Part shown: positions 1 through 7,719 of the stretch, piece by piece
Position numbering within the stretch: the stretch's first letter is position 1
Layout: each line of letters starts with the position of its first letter
Origin: Candidatus Omnitrophota bacterium
Lineage (GTDB): Bacteria > Omnitrophota > Gorgyraeia > Velamenicoccales > Velamenicoccaceae
Direction: 5' to 3'
DNA: 55,291 bases
NCBI GenBank assembly: GCA_016235185.1
Contig: JACRLT010000012.1
Location: 32,920-88,210, forward strand
Position numbers and translations under genes: made by a program
Notes under the pieces: generated by a model
Told to the model about the DNA's origin: nothing
The model's database searches: none
Seen by the model: the letters and a program-made list of their open reading frames with translations, nothing else

Positions 1-1
1 C

Positions 2-220
2 ATACGATGTGGTACTGCGTCTGATATACCGCGTGAGCTGATCGCTTTAATCGCATGGATTCAGTATATCACAAGCCCGGAAGACACAGGATACGGCTCT
101 CACCCCCGCCTTCACAGGCGGGGAACTCCCGCTGACTTAGATTATCAAAAACTGCAAAATTTCTTTTCAAATTCCTCAATAGTGGCAGATGTACGCGCTG
201 TCAACGCTACAATATCTTAG
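2..220 (+). CDS. Possible 3' end of an unidentified gene cut by the window edge
   Basis: An open frame runs in from the left edge for 72 codons and ends at TAG (218-220). I do not recognise the translation. It contains a basic patch produced by reading through the GC-rich hairpin at 104-123, which argues that part of it may not be protein-coding. It converges on the ClpA-like gene. It may be the tail of a truncated gene or chance. Confidence 0.2.
   Translation: MRCGTASDIPRELIALIAWIQYITSPEDTGYGSHPRLHRRGTPADLDYQKLQNFFSNSSIVADVRAVNATIS
104..123. repeat. GC-rich hairpin, possible mobile-element end
   Basis: CCCCGCC (104-110) pairs perfectly with GGCGGGG (117-123) around a 6-base loop, followed by AACTCCCGC. 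No T-run follows, so it is not a standard intrinsic terminator. GC-rich hairpins of this shape are typical of right ends of IS200/IS605-type elements and their guide-RNA scaffolds, but no transposase is visible in the window. Confidence 0.35.
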
Positions 221-266
221 GATAACAGGCTATCTGCAACAAAAGTAGCGGTATTACAAATTTTAA

Positions 267-2543
267 CTACTCGCAATTAAAAAAAAGTTTATTTTCTTTG
301 CTCAATGATGCAGAAATCATTACTTTTCCACAAGATAATATATATTGCGTTAAAGGCTTTAACAAATAATCCTCTATAACTTTATCTATAAACTTAGCTC
401 CAAAACGTATGCTATAGCCCTTTTCGAGCAAAAAACTCCCTACATTTTCATCCATCTTAATCTCAAAACCCCTTGTTTTTAAACGCATTAGAATAGTTTC
501 TATTTTGTCTCCAACAATCTTTTTCATACATTCACGGCTGATGGCGTTAAAATATATAACTTTATCAATGGCATTGAGAAACTCAGGAGTGAATCTGTTT
601 TTAACCTCTTGTTCTAAAATGCCCCTTACCCGATGATCGAGTTTTTCCTGATTCAATGCTTGCAGTTCTTCCTCTCTTAAGACATCGGCTCCAATATTTG
701 AAGTCAAAATAAATATAGCGTGAGAGAAATATACCGGATCTCCATCCTGGCAAACTAAAGTTCCTTTCTCAAATACCCCTTTTAATAGTGTCAGGATATC
801 AGGATGCGCTTTTTCGATTTCATCCAATAAAATAATTGAATTAGGATTAGACCGCACACAGTTTGCCAGTTTGCTTTCCTGATCAAAACCGATATAGCCC
901 GGAGCCGCTCCAATAAATCTATTTATACTAGTTGCATCCTTAAATTCTGTCATATTAAAATTGACTAATCTCGTCTCATCCCCTAATAATGCCATAGTCA
1001 AAGATTTTGCAAGAGTGGTTTTCCCAACACCGGTTGCTCCAACAAAAAGAAAGACTCCTTCGGGCCTATCCTGATTTATATCCATGCCCATCTTTGTCAG
1101 TTGAATAACCCCGACCAAATCTTTGATTGCCTCTTCCTGATCTATCACCCTCTGTCTCAATCTATCTTGTAACAAGGTCAACTCTTTTGCCGAATCAACT
1201 AACAATTGCGTAATTGGCACCTGTGCATCTTTGGCAACAATGACTGCGATTTCTTCTTTGGTAATGATCTTATCACTGTTGGGATCTATTTTTTCACGCG
1301 CGCAGGCATGATCCAACAAATCTATGGCTTTACCTGGAAAATACCTATTCTTAATGTGTTCTTCTGCAAGTTCGACCGATGCTTTTATAGCCTCATCCGT
1401 AATCTTTACTTGATGAAAGGTCTCAAGCCTTTCTTTGCATTTATTTAAAATATCTATGGTCTGGGCAACGGTGGGTTCTTTAATAAAAACCGGCTGGAAC
1501 CTTCGCGCTAAAGCCCTGTCCTTATCAATAAACTGCCTGCTCTCTTTCAGCGTTGTTGCACCCATACACCTTAAAGACCCTCTGGCAAGGGCAGGTTTAA
1601 AAATATTTGCAGCATCCCCTAATCCCTTTTCGCCTCCTGCGCCAACGATCATATGGATTTCATCGATAAATAAAATTATATTTGGATTTTGCTGACACTC
1701 ATTTATAATCCTTTGCACATTTTCTTCAAATTGACCTCGCAAAGTTGTTCCTGCCACTAAAGATGTTATGCTAAGCTCAATAATTTGTTTATCGGACATA
1801 ATGGATGGAGCATGACCAGCCACGATTAATTGAGCTATGCCTTCGGCAATAGCGGTCTTTCCTACCCCTGCCTCACCAATCAATAACGGATTATTCTGCT
1901 GCTTGCGACACAGGATCTCTAAAGTAGTCTGTATCTCTTCATCGCGGAAAAAGACAGGGTCTAATTTACCATCTTTGGCGAGATCATTCAGATTCCGCCC
2001 GAAGCGATTAAGATCCAATCCAAATGAATATTGCTCTGTCGATTGGATGACTCTTCTAGATGGGGCATAAGCTTTATGATCGCTGGCTTTCTGTATAGCA
2101 TTTGCCAAATCCGAATACGACAATTTCCCCAAATCTTCAAGCAGTTGCTCTATGGAAATGCCAGCTTCTTTGAAAAACCTAATAACACAATTATCCCAAG
2201 TTAGAAAAACTGCTTTGAATAAATGCAGAGGTTCAATCAGTGAAGACTCATCCTTTATTGCTTCCTGATTGGCTATCTCAAAGAAAACGTTTTGCTTTTC
2301 AATATTAGCAGGATTTTCTGGATCGTCAGAACCGTTTTTTAAAAGATCATTAGAAATGGTGTTTTTAATAACATTCTCATCGATCTTGTATTTATTTTGG
2401 ATGATGAGCCATAATGGATGCTGCAACTCAACAAAAGCATAGAACATTAATTCTTCTACGATAGCGGGCTTCAGCCTGCCTATAGAAGCTTTTTTGGCCT
2501 GCAATAATAACGACTTTGATTCTTCGCTAAAATTTGTTTGCAT
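267..2543 (-). CDS. ClpA-like double AAA+ ATPase lacking the ClpP-docking loop
   Basis: A 758-residue Clp/Hsp100 ATPase. A Clp-N-like region (about 1-150) is followed by two AAA+ modules, with Walker A GEAGVGKT and Walker B ILFIDEIH in the first and GATGVGKT and IILLDEIEKAHP in the second. There is no ClpB middle domain between them, so the architecture is that of ClpA. The IGL/IGF tripeptide that docks ClpA/ClpC/ClpX on ClpP is absent from the segment between TSNIG and FTPEF. The first pore loop reads GTTLRG instead of the usual GTKYRG, so its aromatic residue is lost; the second keeps GYIG. It lies 28 bp behind a membrane-anchored coiled-coil gene, probably its partner. Base composition is clearly AT-richer than the genes that follow. 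No obvious Shine-Dalgarno precedes the ATG, so it may be translationally coupled. It is likely an unfoldase or remodelling ATPase; the substrate is unknown. Confidence 0.85.
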   Translation of the reverse strand: MQTNFSEESKSLLLQAKKASIGRLKPAIVEELMFYAFVELQHPLWLIIQNKYKIDENVIKNTISNDLLKNGSDDPENPANIEKQNVFFEIANQEAIKDESSLIEPLHLFKAVFLTWDNCVIRFFKEAGISIEQLLEDLGKLSYSDLANAIQKASDHKAYAPSRRVIQSTEQYSFGLDLNRFGRNLNDLAKDGKLDPVFFRDEEIQTTLEILCRKQQNNPLLIGEAGVGKTAIAEGIAQLIVAGHAPSIMSDKQIIELSITSLVAGTTLRGQFEENVQRIINECQQNPNIILFIDEIHMIVGAGGEKGLGDAANIFKPALARGSLRCMGATTLKESRQFIDKDRALARRFQPVFIKEPTVAQTIDILNKCKERLETFHQVKITDEAIKASVELAEEHIKNRYFPGKAIDLLDHACAREKIDPNSDKIITKEEIAVIVAKDAQVPITQLLVDSAKELTLLQDRLRQRVIDQEEAIKDLVGVIQLTKMGMDINQDRPEGVFLFVGATGVGKTTLAKSLTMALLGDETRLVNFNMTEFKDATSINRFIGAAPGYIGFDQESKLANCVRSNPNSIILLDEIEKAHPDILTLLKGVFEKGTLVCQDGDPVYFSHAIFILTSNIGADVLREEELQALNQEKLDHRVRGILEQEVKNRFTPEFLNAIDKVIYFNAISRECMKKIVGDKIETILMRLKTRGFEIKMDENVGSFLLEKGYSIRFGAKFIDKVIEDYLLKPLTQYILSCGKVMISASLSKENKLFFNCE

Positions 2544-2571
2544 ATTCTGGTTTGATGTAATATTGCAAAAA

Positions 2572-2982
2572 CTATTTCTTTTCTAAAAAATCAAGATAAA
2601 CCTGATACTGTTTTTGTTGTCTTTCCCACGTGGTTAAAATATTGTCATACCTTTTTTGTTGTTCATCAGCTTTATCGCATTGTGCCTTAGCCCTTGCTTG
2701 TAAAATTTCATATTCATCCTGGCTTTTCTTACATCTCTCCTGGAGAACTTTGTATTCTTCTTGTTGTTTCCTAGATTCTGCCAACATCTTTGCGCGTTCT
2801 TCTTGTTGTTTAATATAAGCTTCCAAACTCTTACTATATGTTTCAGAATTCTTGATTGATGTCAATGCCCATTTCTTGACTTTCCTATGTTGAATTGAAG
2901 TATAAATTTTTGGAAAAATTATAACAAAAAAAGCTATAATCAAAGCCGAAAATAACAAATATTTTAAATACCGTTTTTCCAT
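2572..2982 (-). CDS. Membrane-anchored coiled-coil protein
   Basis: A 136-residue protein with a short basic N-terminus, one transmembrane helix (about residues 8-25) and then a long, highly charged coiled coil rich in Gln, Glu and Lys to the C-terminus. I chose the ATG at 2982 because GGGGAGG lies a few bases upstream; an earlier in-frame start adds seven residues without a better site. I recognise no family. It is the first gene of a two-gene unit with the ClpA-like ATPase, which suggests an adaptor or membrane tether for it; this is inference from position only. Confidence 0.7.
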   Translation of the reverse strand: MEKRYLKYLLFSALIIAFFVIIFPKIYTSIQHRKVKKWALTSIKNSETYSKSLEAYIKQQEERAKMLAESRKQQEEYKVLQERCKKSQDEYEILQARAKAQCDKADEQQKRYDNILTTWERQQKQYQVYLDFLEKK

Positions 2983-3006
2983 AATGGCCTCCCCGTCTCG
3001 CACAAA

Positions 3007-3036
3007 ATTATAATGCCGCTAAAAATGAACACACAA
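3007..3036 (-). promoter_or_regulatory. Possible promoter of the coiled-coil/ClpA-like unit
   Basis: On the minus strand a perfect TATAAT (3012-3007) lies about 25 bases upstream of the chosen start, with a weak TTGTGT (3036-3031) 18 bases before it. There is no match to experimental data; the -10 box is the only strong element. Confidence 0.35.
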
Positions 3037-3058
3037 AAACTAACTCAGAAGTTCCATA

Positions 3059-3757
3059 TCAGGGTTTTTTTAGAATTTCTTCAGTACTCACGATCCTGCC
3101 GTCAAAAATATTTAATATCCTGTTGGACCCTTGCGCCAATTCGCGGCTATGGGTCACAACCACCACAGTAGTCTTTTTCTTATGATTGAGCTCAAATAAC
3201 ATGGCGCGTATCTGCTTTCCTGCCTCGGAATCCAGGTTCCCTGTAGGCTCGTCGCAAAAAAGTATCTCCGGATCATTGATAAGCGCACGCGCCAAGGCAA
3301 CGCGCTGCTGCTCCCCGCCGGAAAGCTCGGATGGGCGATGCGTTAGTCGGCTTGATAACCCTAAAAAATCAAGCAGGCCCTTAGCCTTATCTTTTATCTC
3401 CTCTTCCTTCTTCTCGCCCTTTTTCAAAAAAGCCGGAAGCATGACATTTTCCAAAGCCGAGAATTCGCGCAAAAGATGATAAAACTGAAAAACAAAACCG
3501 AAGCGCGTATTTCTGATCATCGCCTTCTGGGCATCTTTTAATGATGAAAGGCAAAAATCATCCAGGTAAACTTCGCCTCGCGAAGGCTCATCCAAACCTC
3601 CGAGGATATGCAAAAGCGTAGACTTGCCGGCCCCGGATGGCCCGACGATACTCAAAAATTCCCCACGGGCAATTTTTAAATTTATACCTTTTAAGACCTG
3701 GAGTTCCTTATCGCCTTCAAAATACGCCTTGGTAATATTCCTTGCATCCAGCATCAC
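3059..3757 (-). CDS. lolD: Lipoprotein-releasing ABC transporter ATPase LolD
   Basis: A 232-residue ABC ATPase with Walker A GPSGAGKST, signature LSGGEQQRVALARAL and Walker B ILFCDEPTGNLDS, typical of the LolD/MacB subfamily. It powers extraction of mature lipoproteins from the inner membrane for delivery to the outer membrane. Its start overlaps the end of the LolC/E-type permease by 4 bp (ATGA), so the two are translationally coupled. The partner gene decides the LolD call over other MacB-type ATPases. Confidence 0.93.
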   Translation of the reverse strand: MMLDARNITKAYFEGDKELQVLKGINLKIARGEFLSIVGPSGAGKSTLLHILGGLDEPSRGEVYLDDFCLSSLKDAQKAMIRNTRFGFVFQFYHLLREFSALENVMLPAFLKKGEKKEEEIKDKAKGLLDFLGLSSRLTHRPSELSGGEQQRVALARALINDPEILFCDEPTGNLDSEAGKQIRAMLFELNHKKKTTVVVVTHSRELAQGSNRILNIFDGRIVSTEEILKKP

Positions 3758-4935
3758 TCGTACCTCAAGGCATCCACCGGGTTCAAACCCGCCGCCTTAC
3801 GGGACGGATAGATGGTAGACAAAAACGTGATCAATAATGCAGAACCTGCGATCAGGCCGATGTCTTGCCAACGCAATGCCACAGGCAATCTATCAATATA
3901 GTAAATATCACGAGGCAGCTGGATAAACTGGTATTTTTTCAATAAAAGGCACAGGACAACACCACCTATTATACCAAAAAAAGTGCCTCCTAATCCAACG
4001 ATTAAACCTCCCCAGGTAAATATCCTTCGTATGAGCGGTTCCGGGGCTCCTATGGCCTTCAAGATCCCTATATCTTTGGTCTTTTCAACTACCATGACAA
4101 TAAGGGAACTAATGATGTTAAAACAGGCAACAAGGACGATCAAGGTCAATATGACAAACATCGTCAGTTTCTCGAGCGCCAGCGCCGCAAAAAAATTCTG
4201 GTTTATCTCCATCCATGTGCGTACATGGAACGACGTCGGCAATATTTTTGCCAGCTCTTTTTTCACCTGCGGCGCGCGATAAGGATCAGCTATCCTTATT
4301 CCGACCTGTGTGACCAGACTGCCTACGCCGAAAAACTCCTGCGCATCGCGGATATTTAAAAAAGCCAGGTTCAGGTCATAATCATACATCCCTGTATGAA
4401 AAACACCGGAAATGCGAAACGTTGTATTAAGGCCGATGACAGGGCTCGACAACACCACTTCATCTCCCACTTGCACTCCCAGGACAGCCATAAGCTCCTG
4501 CCCCAATATTATGCCGCCCTTTGGCAGGTCGACTTTCCCGCCGGCGATATACTCCTTGATCCGCGTAACACCGGCTTCTGATACCGGATCAACGCCTTTG
4601 AGGTTAAGGCTCAATACTTTATCTTTATAATACAAAAAAGCCTGGCCGCTTACATAAGGGGCGATTTTTTTTACGTCTTTGAAAGACTTGATCTTTTGCG
4701 AAAGAGCGTTGAAATCAGAGACCCCCTCTTCGCCGGCAAGGACGATATGGGGATTGGCTCCGATGATCTTATCCTTTAGGTCATTATCAAACCCGGTCAT
4801 AACGGCCAAAACTACGATAAGCGCCATGACTCCGATAGCGACGCCTAAACCCGCGATCAGGCTGATAATGGATATGAATCTTTCTTTCTGAAGGGTCAAA
4901 AAATAACGACTACCGATAAAAAATTCAAAATTCAT
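3754..4935 (-). CDS. lolC: Lipoprotein-releasing ABC transporter permease LolC/LolE
   Basis: A 393-residue permease with a hydrophobic N-terminal helix (about 20-45), a large periplasmic MacB-type domain (about 50-260) and three C-terminal membrane helices (about 270-375), the standard LolC/LolE plan. Only one such permease is present here, so it may work as a homodimer or pair with a copy elsewhere. It sits two bases behind lysS and overlaps lolD, giving the operon lysS-lolC-lolD. Confidence 0.93.
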   Translation of the reverse strand: MNFEFFIGSRYFLTLQKERFISIISLIAGLGVAIGVMALIVVLAVMTGFDNDLKDKIIGANPHIVLAGEEGVSDFNALSQKIKSFKDVKKIAPYVSGQAFLYYKDKVLSLNLKGVDPVSEAGVTRIKEYIAGGKVDLPKGGIILGQELMAVLGVQVGDEVVLSSPVIGLNTTFRISGVFHTGMYDYDLNLAFLNIRDAQEFFGVGSLVTQVGIRIADPYRAPQVKKELAKILPTSFHVRTWMEINQNFFAALALEKLTMFVILTLIVLVACFNIISSLIVMVVEKTKDIGILKAIGAPEPLIRRIFTWGGLIVGLGGTFFGIIGGVVLCLLLKKYQFIQLPRDIYYIDRLPVALRWQDIGLIAGSALLITFLSTIYPSRKAAGLNPVDALRYE

Positions 4936-4937
4936 AT

Positions 4938-6401
4938 TTAGGCGCTCTTATCCGGTTCTGTCTGCGTTTCAGGACGCAACAATGGGAACAGGACAACGTC
5001 CCTTATGGATGGCTGATTTAAAAAGATCATGCACATACGGTCAATGCCTATACCCAGGCCGCCGGTCGGAGGCATGCCGTATTCCAACGCCTCGACAAAA
5101 TCTTCATCTATGCAGCGCTGGCCTGCCCCTTCTTCCTTTAGCTCTTCCTCCAGCCGCGCCTTCTGCTCAATGGGGTCGTTGAGCTCGGAATACGCATTGG
5201 CCACTTCCATGCCGGCCACATAAAGCTCAAACCTATCGGAAATAAAAGGGTCCTCTTTCTTATTTTTTGCCAAAGGGCAAAGAATGCTGAAATACTCGGT
5301 GAAGAAAACCGGTTGCGTAGGCGCATCTTCTGTCAGGATCTCTTCGACCACCTTGACGATCTGGGAACGCGTCAGCCTGTCTTCGACCGGCCTTCCCTTT
5401 TCTTTAAGTTTAGCAACCATAACATGGGTTTCATCCGAAGGCTCAATGCCGAACCTATCCTTGACGGCTTTAGCAAAAGAACGTCTGGGCCAAGGAGGTG
5501 TAAAATCTATCTCCTTGCCCTGATACTCAAACTTTAATTTTCCGAATATATCTTTAGCGACATTTGAAAAGATCTCTTCAGTGATCTTCATCATGTCTTC
5601 GTAATCACAGTAAGCCGCGTATAACTCAAGCATCGTAAACTCGGGATTATGGCGCGTAGAAACACCCTCATTACGGAAACTGCGGTTGATCTCGTAGATC
5701 TTCTCGAACCCTCCGACGATAAGCCGTTTTAAGTGCAACTCCGGCGCTATCCTCAAGTACAGGTCCATATCGTATTCATTATGGTATGTCTTAAACGGCC
5801 GGCCTGCGGCTCCTCCCGGGATGATATGCATCATGGGCGTCTCTACTTCCAGGAATCCGCGCTTATTCAAAAAATCACGCACATAAGAAACTATCTTTGA
5901 GCGAAGAGCGAATATCTCCTTGACCTCCGGATTTGAGATCAGGTCCACATACCTCTGCCTGTAACGGATCTGGATGTCCTTTAAGCCATGCCACTTTTCA
6001 GGCAATGGCCTAAGCGACTTTGCAAGAAGAGTAAAATTAGAGACTTTTAATGTAGGTTCACCCGTATGCGTCTTGAATGTCGTGCCTTCCACACCAACAA
6101 TATCTCCAATATCGAGCGAATTGAATAGGTCAAATTGGGCCTCGCTCAAAGACTCGTCTTTGCGCACATAAAGCTGTAACTTCGCCTCCTCATCCCTTAA
6201 ATCTGCAAAACAAACCTTGCCGTGCTTGCGTTTACCCATGAGACGGCCTGCCAAAACAACCGTTTGATTCTCATTAAAAGACGTTAATAACTCCTTGATA
6301 GAGCACGTCTTATCGAATTTTTTACCGTAAGGGTCAATACCCGCATCTTTAAAAGCTTTTAACTTTTCTATCCTCTGGCGGACGATCTCATTGGCTTCCA
6401 T
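4938..6401 (-). CDS. lysS: Lysyl-tRNA synthetase, class II
   Basis: A 487-residue class II lysyl-tRNA synthetase. An OB-fold anticodon-binding domain (about 55-150) precedes the catalytic core, which shows motif 2 (FRNEGVSTRHNPEFT) and motif 3 (GGLGIGIDRMCM). Length and motifs match bacterial LysS. It charges tRNA-Lys in the cytoplasm. It is the promoter-proximal gene of the unit with lolC and lolD, a housekeeping pairing with no obvious functional link. Confidence 0.97.
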   Translation of the reverse strand: MEANEIVRQRIEKLKAFKDAGIDPYGKKFDKTCSIKELLTSFNENQTVVLAGRLMGKRKHGKVCFADLRDEEAKLQLYVRKDESLSEAQFDLFNSLDIGDIVGVEGTTFKTHTGEPTLKVSNFTLLAKSLRPLPEKWHGLKDIQIRYRQRYVDLISNPEVKEIFALRSKIVSYVRDFLNKRGFLEVETPMMHIIPGGAAGRPFKTYHNEYDMDLYLRIAPELHLKRLIVGGFEKIYEINRSFRNEGVSTRHNPEFTMLELYAAYCDYEDMMKITEEIFSNVAKDIFGKLKFEYQGKEIDFTPPWPRRSFAKAVKDRFGIEPSDETHVMVAKLKEKGRPVEDRLTRSQIVKVVEEILTEDAPTQPVFFTEYFSILCPLAKNKKEDPFISDRFELYVAGMEVANAYSELNDPIEQKARLEEELKEEGAGQRCIDEDFVEALEYGMPPTGGLGIGIDRMCMIFLNQPSIRDVVLFPLLRPETQTEPDKSA

Positions 6402-6609
6402 ATTAAGTTCCTTCGCTATATATTTAACTATAATTCAAACATGAAGTTAAGAAAAACACACGCCCTTAATAAGCCCCTATTATATAAGACATGGATATAG
6501 GTGTCAATTGCAAAAACATGCAAATACTGTAGGTAAGCAACACAAGCTCTTATCCACAGCTTTGTGTCTCCGACTATAGCCACCCCTGCTCTCGCGTCAT
6601 ACACTGGTC

Positions 6610-6889
6610 GCAACGCAATGTCCCTGTTCGCAAACTGGAATTTTTTGTCCCGTGGAATTCAAAGAATTCCCGGGATAAAATCCCCGCAATCCTCTGGATT
6701 GCAGGGGACCGTTGGCTTCGGTTTACGTCTCGTCCGTAACGCGGACATTCCCTCGATAGATAAGTAAAACCTGTATTACTCTTCGGTCAGGACCGCAACG
6801 GCCTCGCCGTAACCCCTCACCAACCGAAGCGAAGTAAAACGAAGTGCCAAAAAACTTCTGATGTGTGCTTTACAGGGACACTGCAGTGC
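6610..6889. repeat. Long inverted-repeat element, copy 1 (280 bp)
   Basis: The ends are GCAACGCAATGTCCCTGT (6610-6627) and ACAGGGACACTGCAGTGC (6872-6889), inverted with 14 of 18 positions matching. Inside are further stems: TCCCG/GGAATTC with GAATTCC/CGGGA (6648-6675), TCCCC-GCAATCC with GGATTGC-GGGGA (6681-6708), and CTTCGGTT paired with AACCGAAG further along. The same end motif occurs at 12752, 12826, 22019 and 22168. It could be a MITE or a multi-stem RNA. Confidence 0.6.
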
Positions 6890-6985
6890 TCATAGAGATC
6901 TATTACTAAACTAGTTGTACCGAGACCGAATCTTGATACAACTCTTCGCTAGAAAAACACCACAAAGCGACTTATTAGCATACGA

Positions 6986-7130
6986 GCGGTGCAAGTCCTG
7001 TTCAGCAGATAATCAGGGATTTTTTGGTTGTATCGACACGCCCTTGTGCTAGAGGTCCGACCTCGACAATCGGGGCCGAGGTCGGACCTCGGTTTAATTA
7101 TACCATCTGCGAACAGAGACTTGCAGTGCG
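6986..7130. repeat. Second-type inverted-repeat element with a 14-bp inner hairpin
   Basis: Outer arms around 6986-7010 and 7105-7130 share TGCAAGTC, CTGTTC and GCAGAT in inverted orientation. Between them GAGGTCCGACCTCG (7052-7065) pairs perfectly with CGAGGTCGGACCTC (7077-7090); each arm is itself almost palindromic. It lies just 3' of the speD-like gene but has no T-run, so it is not an ordinary terminator. The outer arms resemble the end motif of the 6610-6889 element. Confidence 0.55.
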
Positions 7131-7154
7131 ATTGTGAAAGAATGACCTATGGGA

Positions 7155-7535
7155 TTACTTGCGGAAAAGGACGCGCTTGTTTACGCGTTTGGCGCCAAAG
7201 AATTTAATAGTGAAATCAATGCACTTTTTTGTGTCGAAATCCCGGCACGAAAATACATTGAGATAGGCGGAGTTCCATAATTCTGAAAAGTGGCCGGTTA
7301 TAGAGCTGGTCTCAATGAACTGGAGCATAGAGAAACCGGATGTATGGGCCTCATTATAGCCAAAGTGCGGCAACTGCGTCTTGCCGAATTTTTTCATCTT
7401 CAGAAGCTTACACAACTTTGTCACATATTCGGCGAGTAATTTACCCGAACGGATGACCTTGGGGTTGCATTCGTAGAGATCCATCACGACTTCCAGACCG
7501 AAGCTGCCTTCTTCAAACTTAGGTACTCTTGACAT
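7155..7535 (-). CDS. SpeD-like pyruvoyl-dependent decarboxylase proenzyme
   Basis: A 126-residue protein of the class 1b S-adenosylmethionine decarboxylase family, normal in length. Placing Cys97 (NVFSCR) on the catalytic Cys83 of the Thermotoga maritima enzyme puts Ser77 on the self-cleavage, pyruvoyl-forming Ser63 and His82 on His68, so the processing residues are kept. The usual HTWPE motif is replaced by GHFSE. The family makes decarboxylated AdoMet for aminopropyl transfer, but the gene is third in a run with carboxyspermidine dehydrogenase and decarboxylase, a route that does not need it, and no aminopropyltransferase is here. SpeD homologues that have become ornithine or arginine decarboxylases are known, and that role fits better. 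Family is confident; substrate is inference. Confidence 0.8.
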   Translation of the reverse strand: MSRVPKFEEGSFGLEVVMDLYECNPKVIRSGKLLAEYVTKLCKLLKMKKFGKTQLPHFGYNEAHTSGFSMLQFIETSSITGHFSELWNSAYLNVFSCRDFDTKKCIDFTIKFFGAKRVNKRVLFRK

Positions 7536-7593
7536 CCTCTTTATTTTCCTCCTTGATTTTGGATAGATACAGGTATTTTACTTTACAAAATCA

Positions 7594-7651
7594 ACTCCGT
7601 AGCTTGCGCAGTGAATTTCGCGAGAAATTCACAAGCGCTTAAGCACGGAGT
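7594..7651. repeat. Imperfect palindrome, ACTCCGT type
   Basis: ACTCCGT (7594-7600) and ACGGAGT (end at 7651) flank a perfect inner stem, GTGAATTTC and GAAATTCAC around GCGA, with CTTGCG/AAGCGCTT-type pairing between. It lies in the 184-bp gap between the dehydrogenase and the speD-like gene. It may attenuate or stabilise the transcript. The outer heptamers recur at 38509-38560. Confidence 0.55.
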
Positions 7652-7719
7652 CCTTCTATTGGCTTGCATTATACAATCAGCTTAAGGACAACGCAATAAT
7701 ATCTTTTAAAAAAAATCGG

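Larger units (their letters stand above)
6402..7154. other. Gene-free region made of nested inverted repeats
   Basis: No convincing gene is seen in this 753-bp stretch between speD-like and lysS. It begins with the lysS upstream region and then holds two structured elements (6610-6889 and 6986-7130). Short open frames here run through the repeats and have no ribosome-binding sites or recognisable products. No tRNA-like sequence was seen. Confidence 0.7.

Noticed and set aside
267-2543. ClpV of a type VI secretion system, or ClpB
   Set aside because: No other type VI genes are present, length and lack of a middle domain fit ClpA, and the partner is a membrane coiled-coil protein.
6564-6767. 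Short plus-strand frame in the repeat-rich gap before lysS
   Set aside because: It reads across hairpin arms of the inverted-repeat element and has no start signal; repeats explain the sequence better.
7052-7090. Intrinsic terminator of the speD-like gene
   Set aside because: The stem is strong but no T-run follows on the minus strand.
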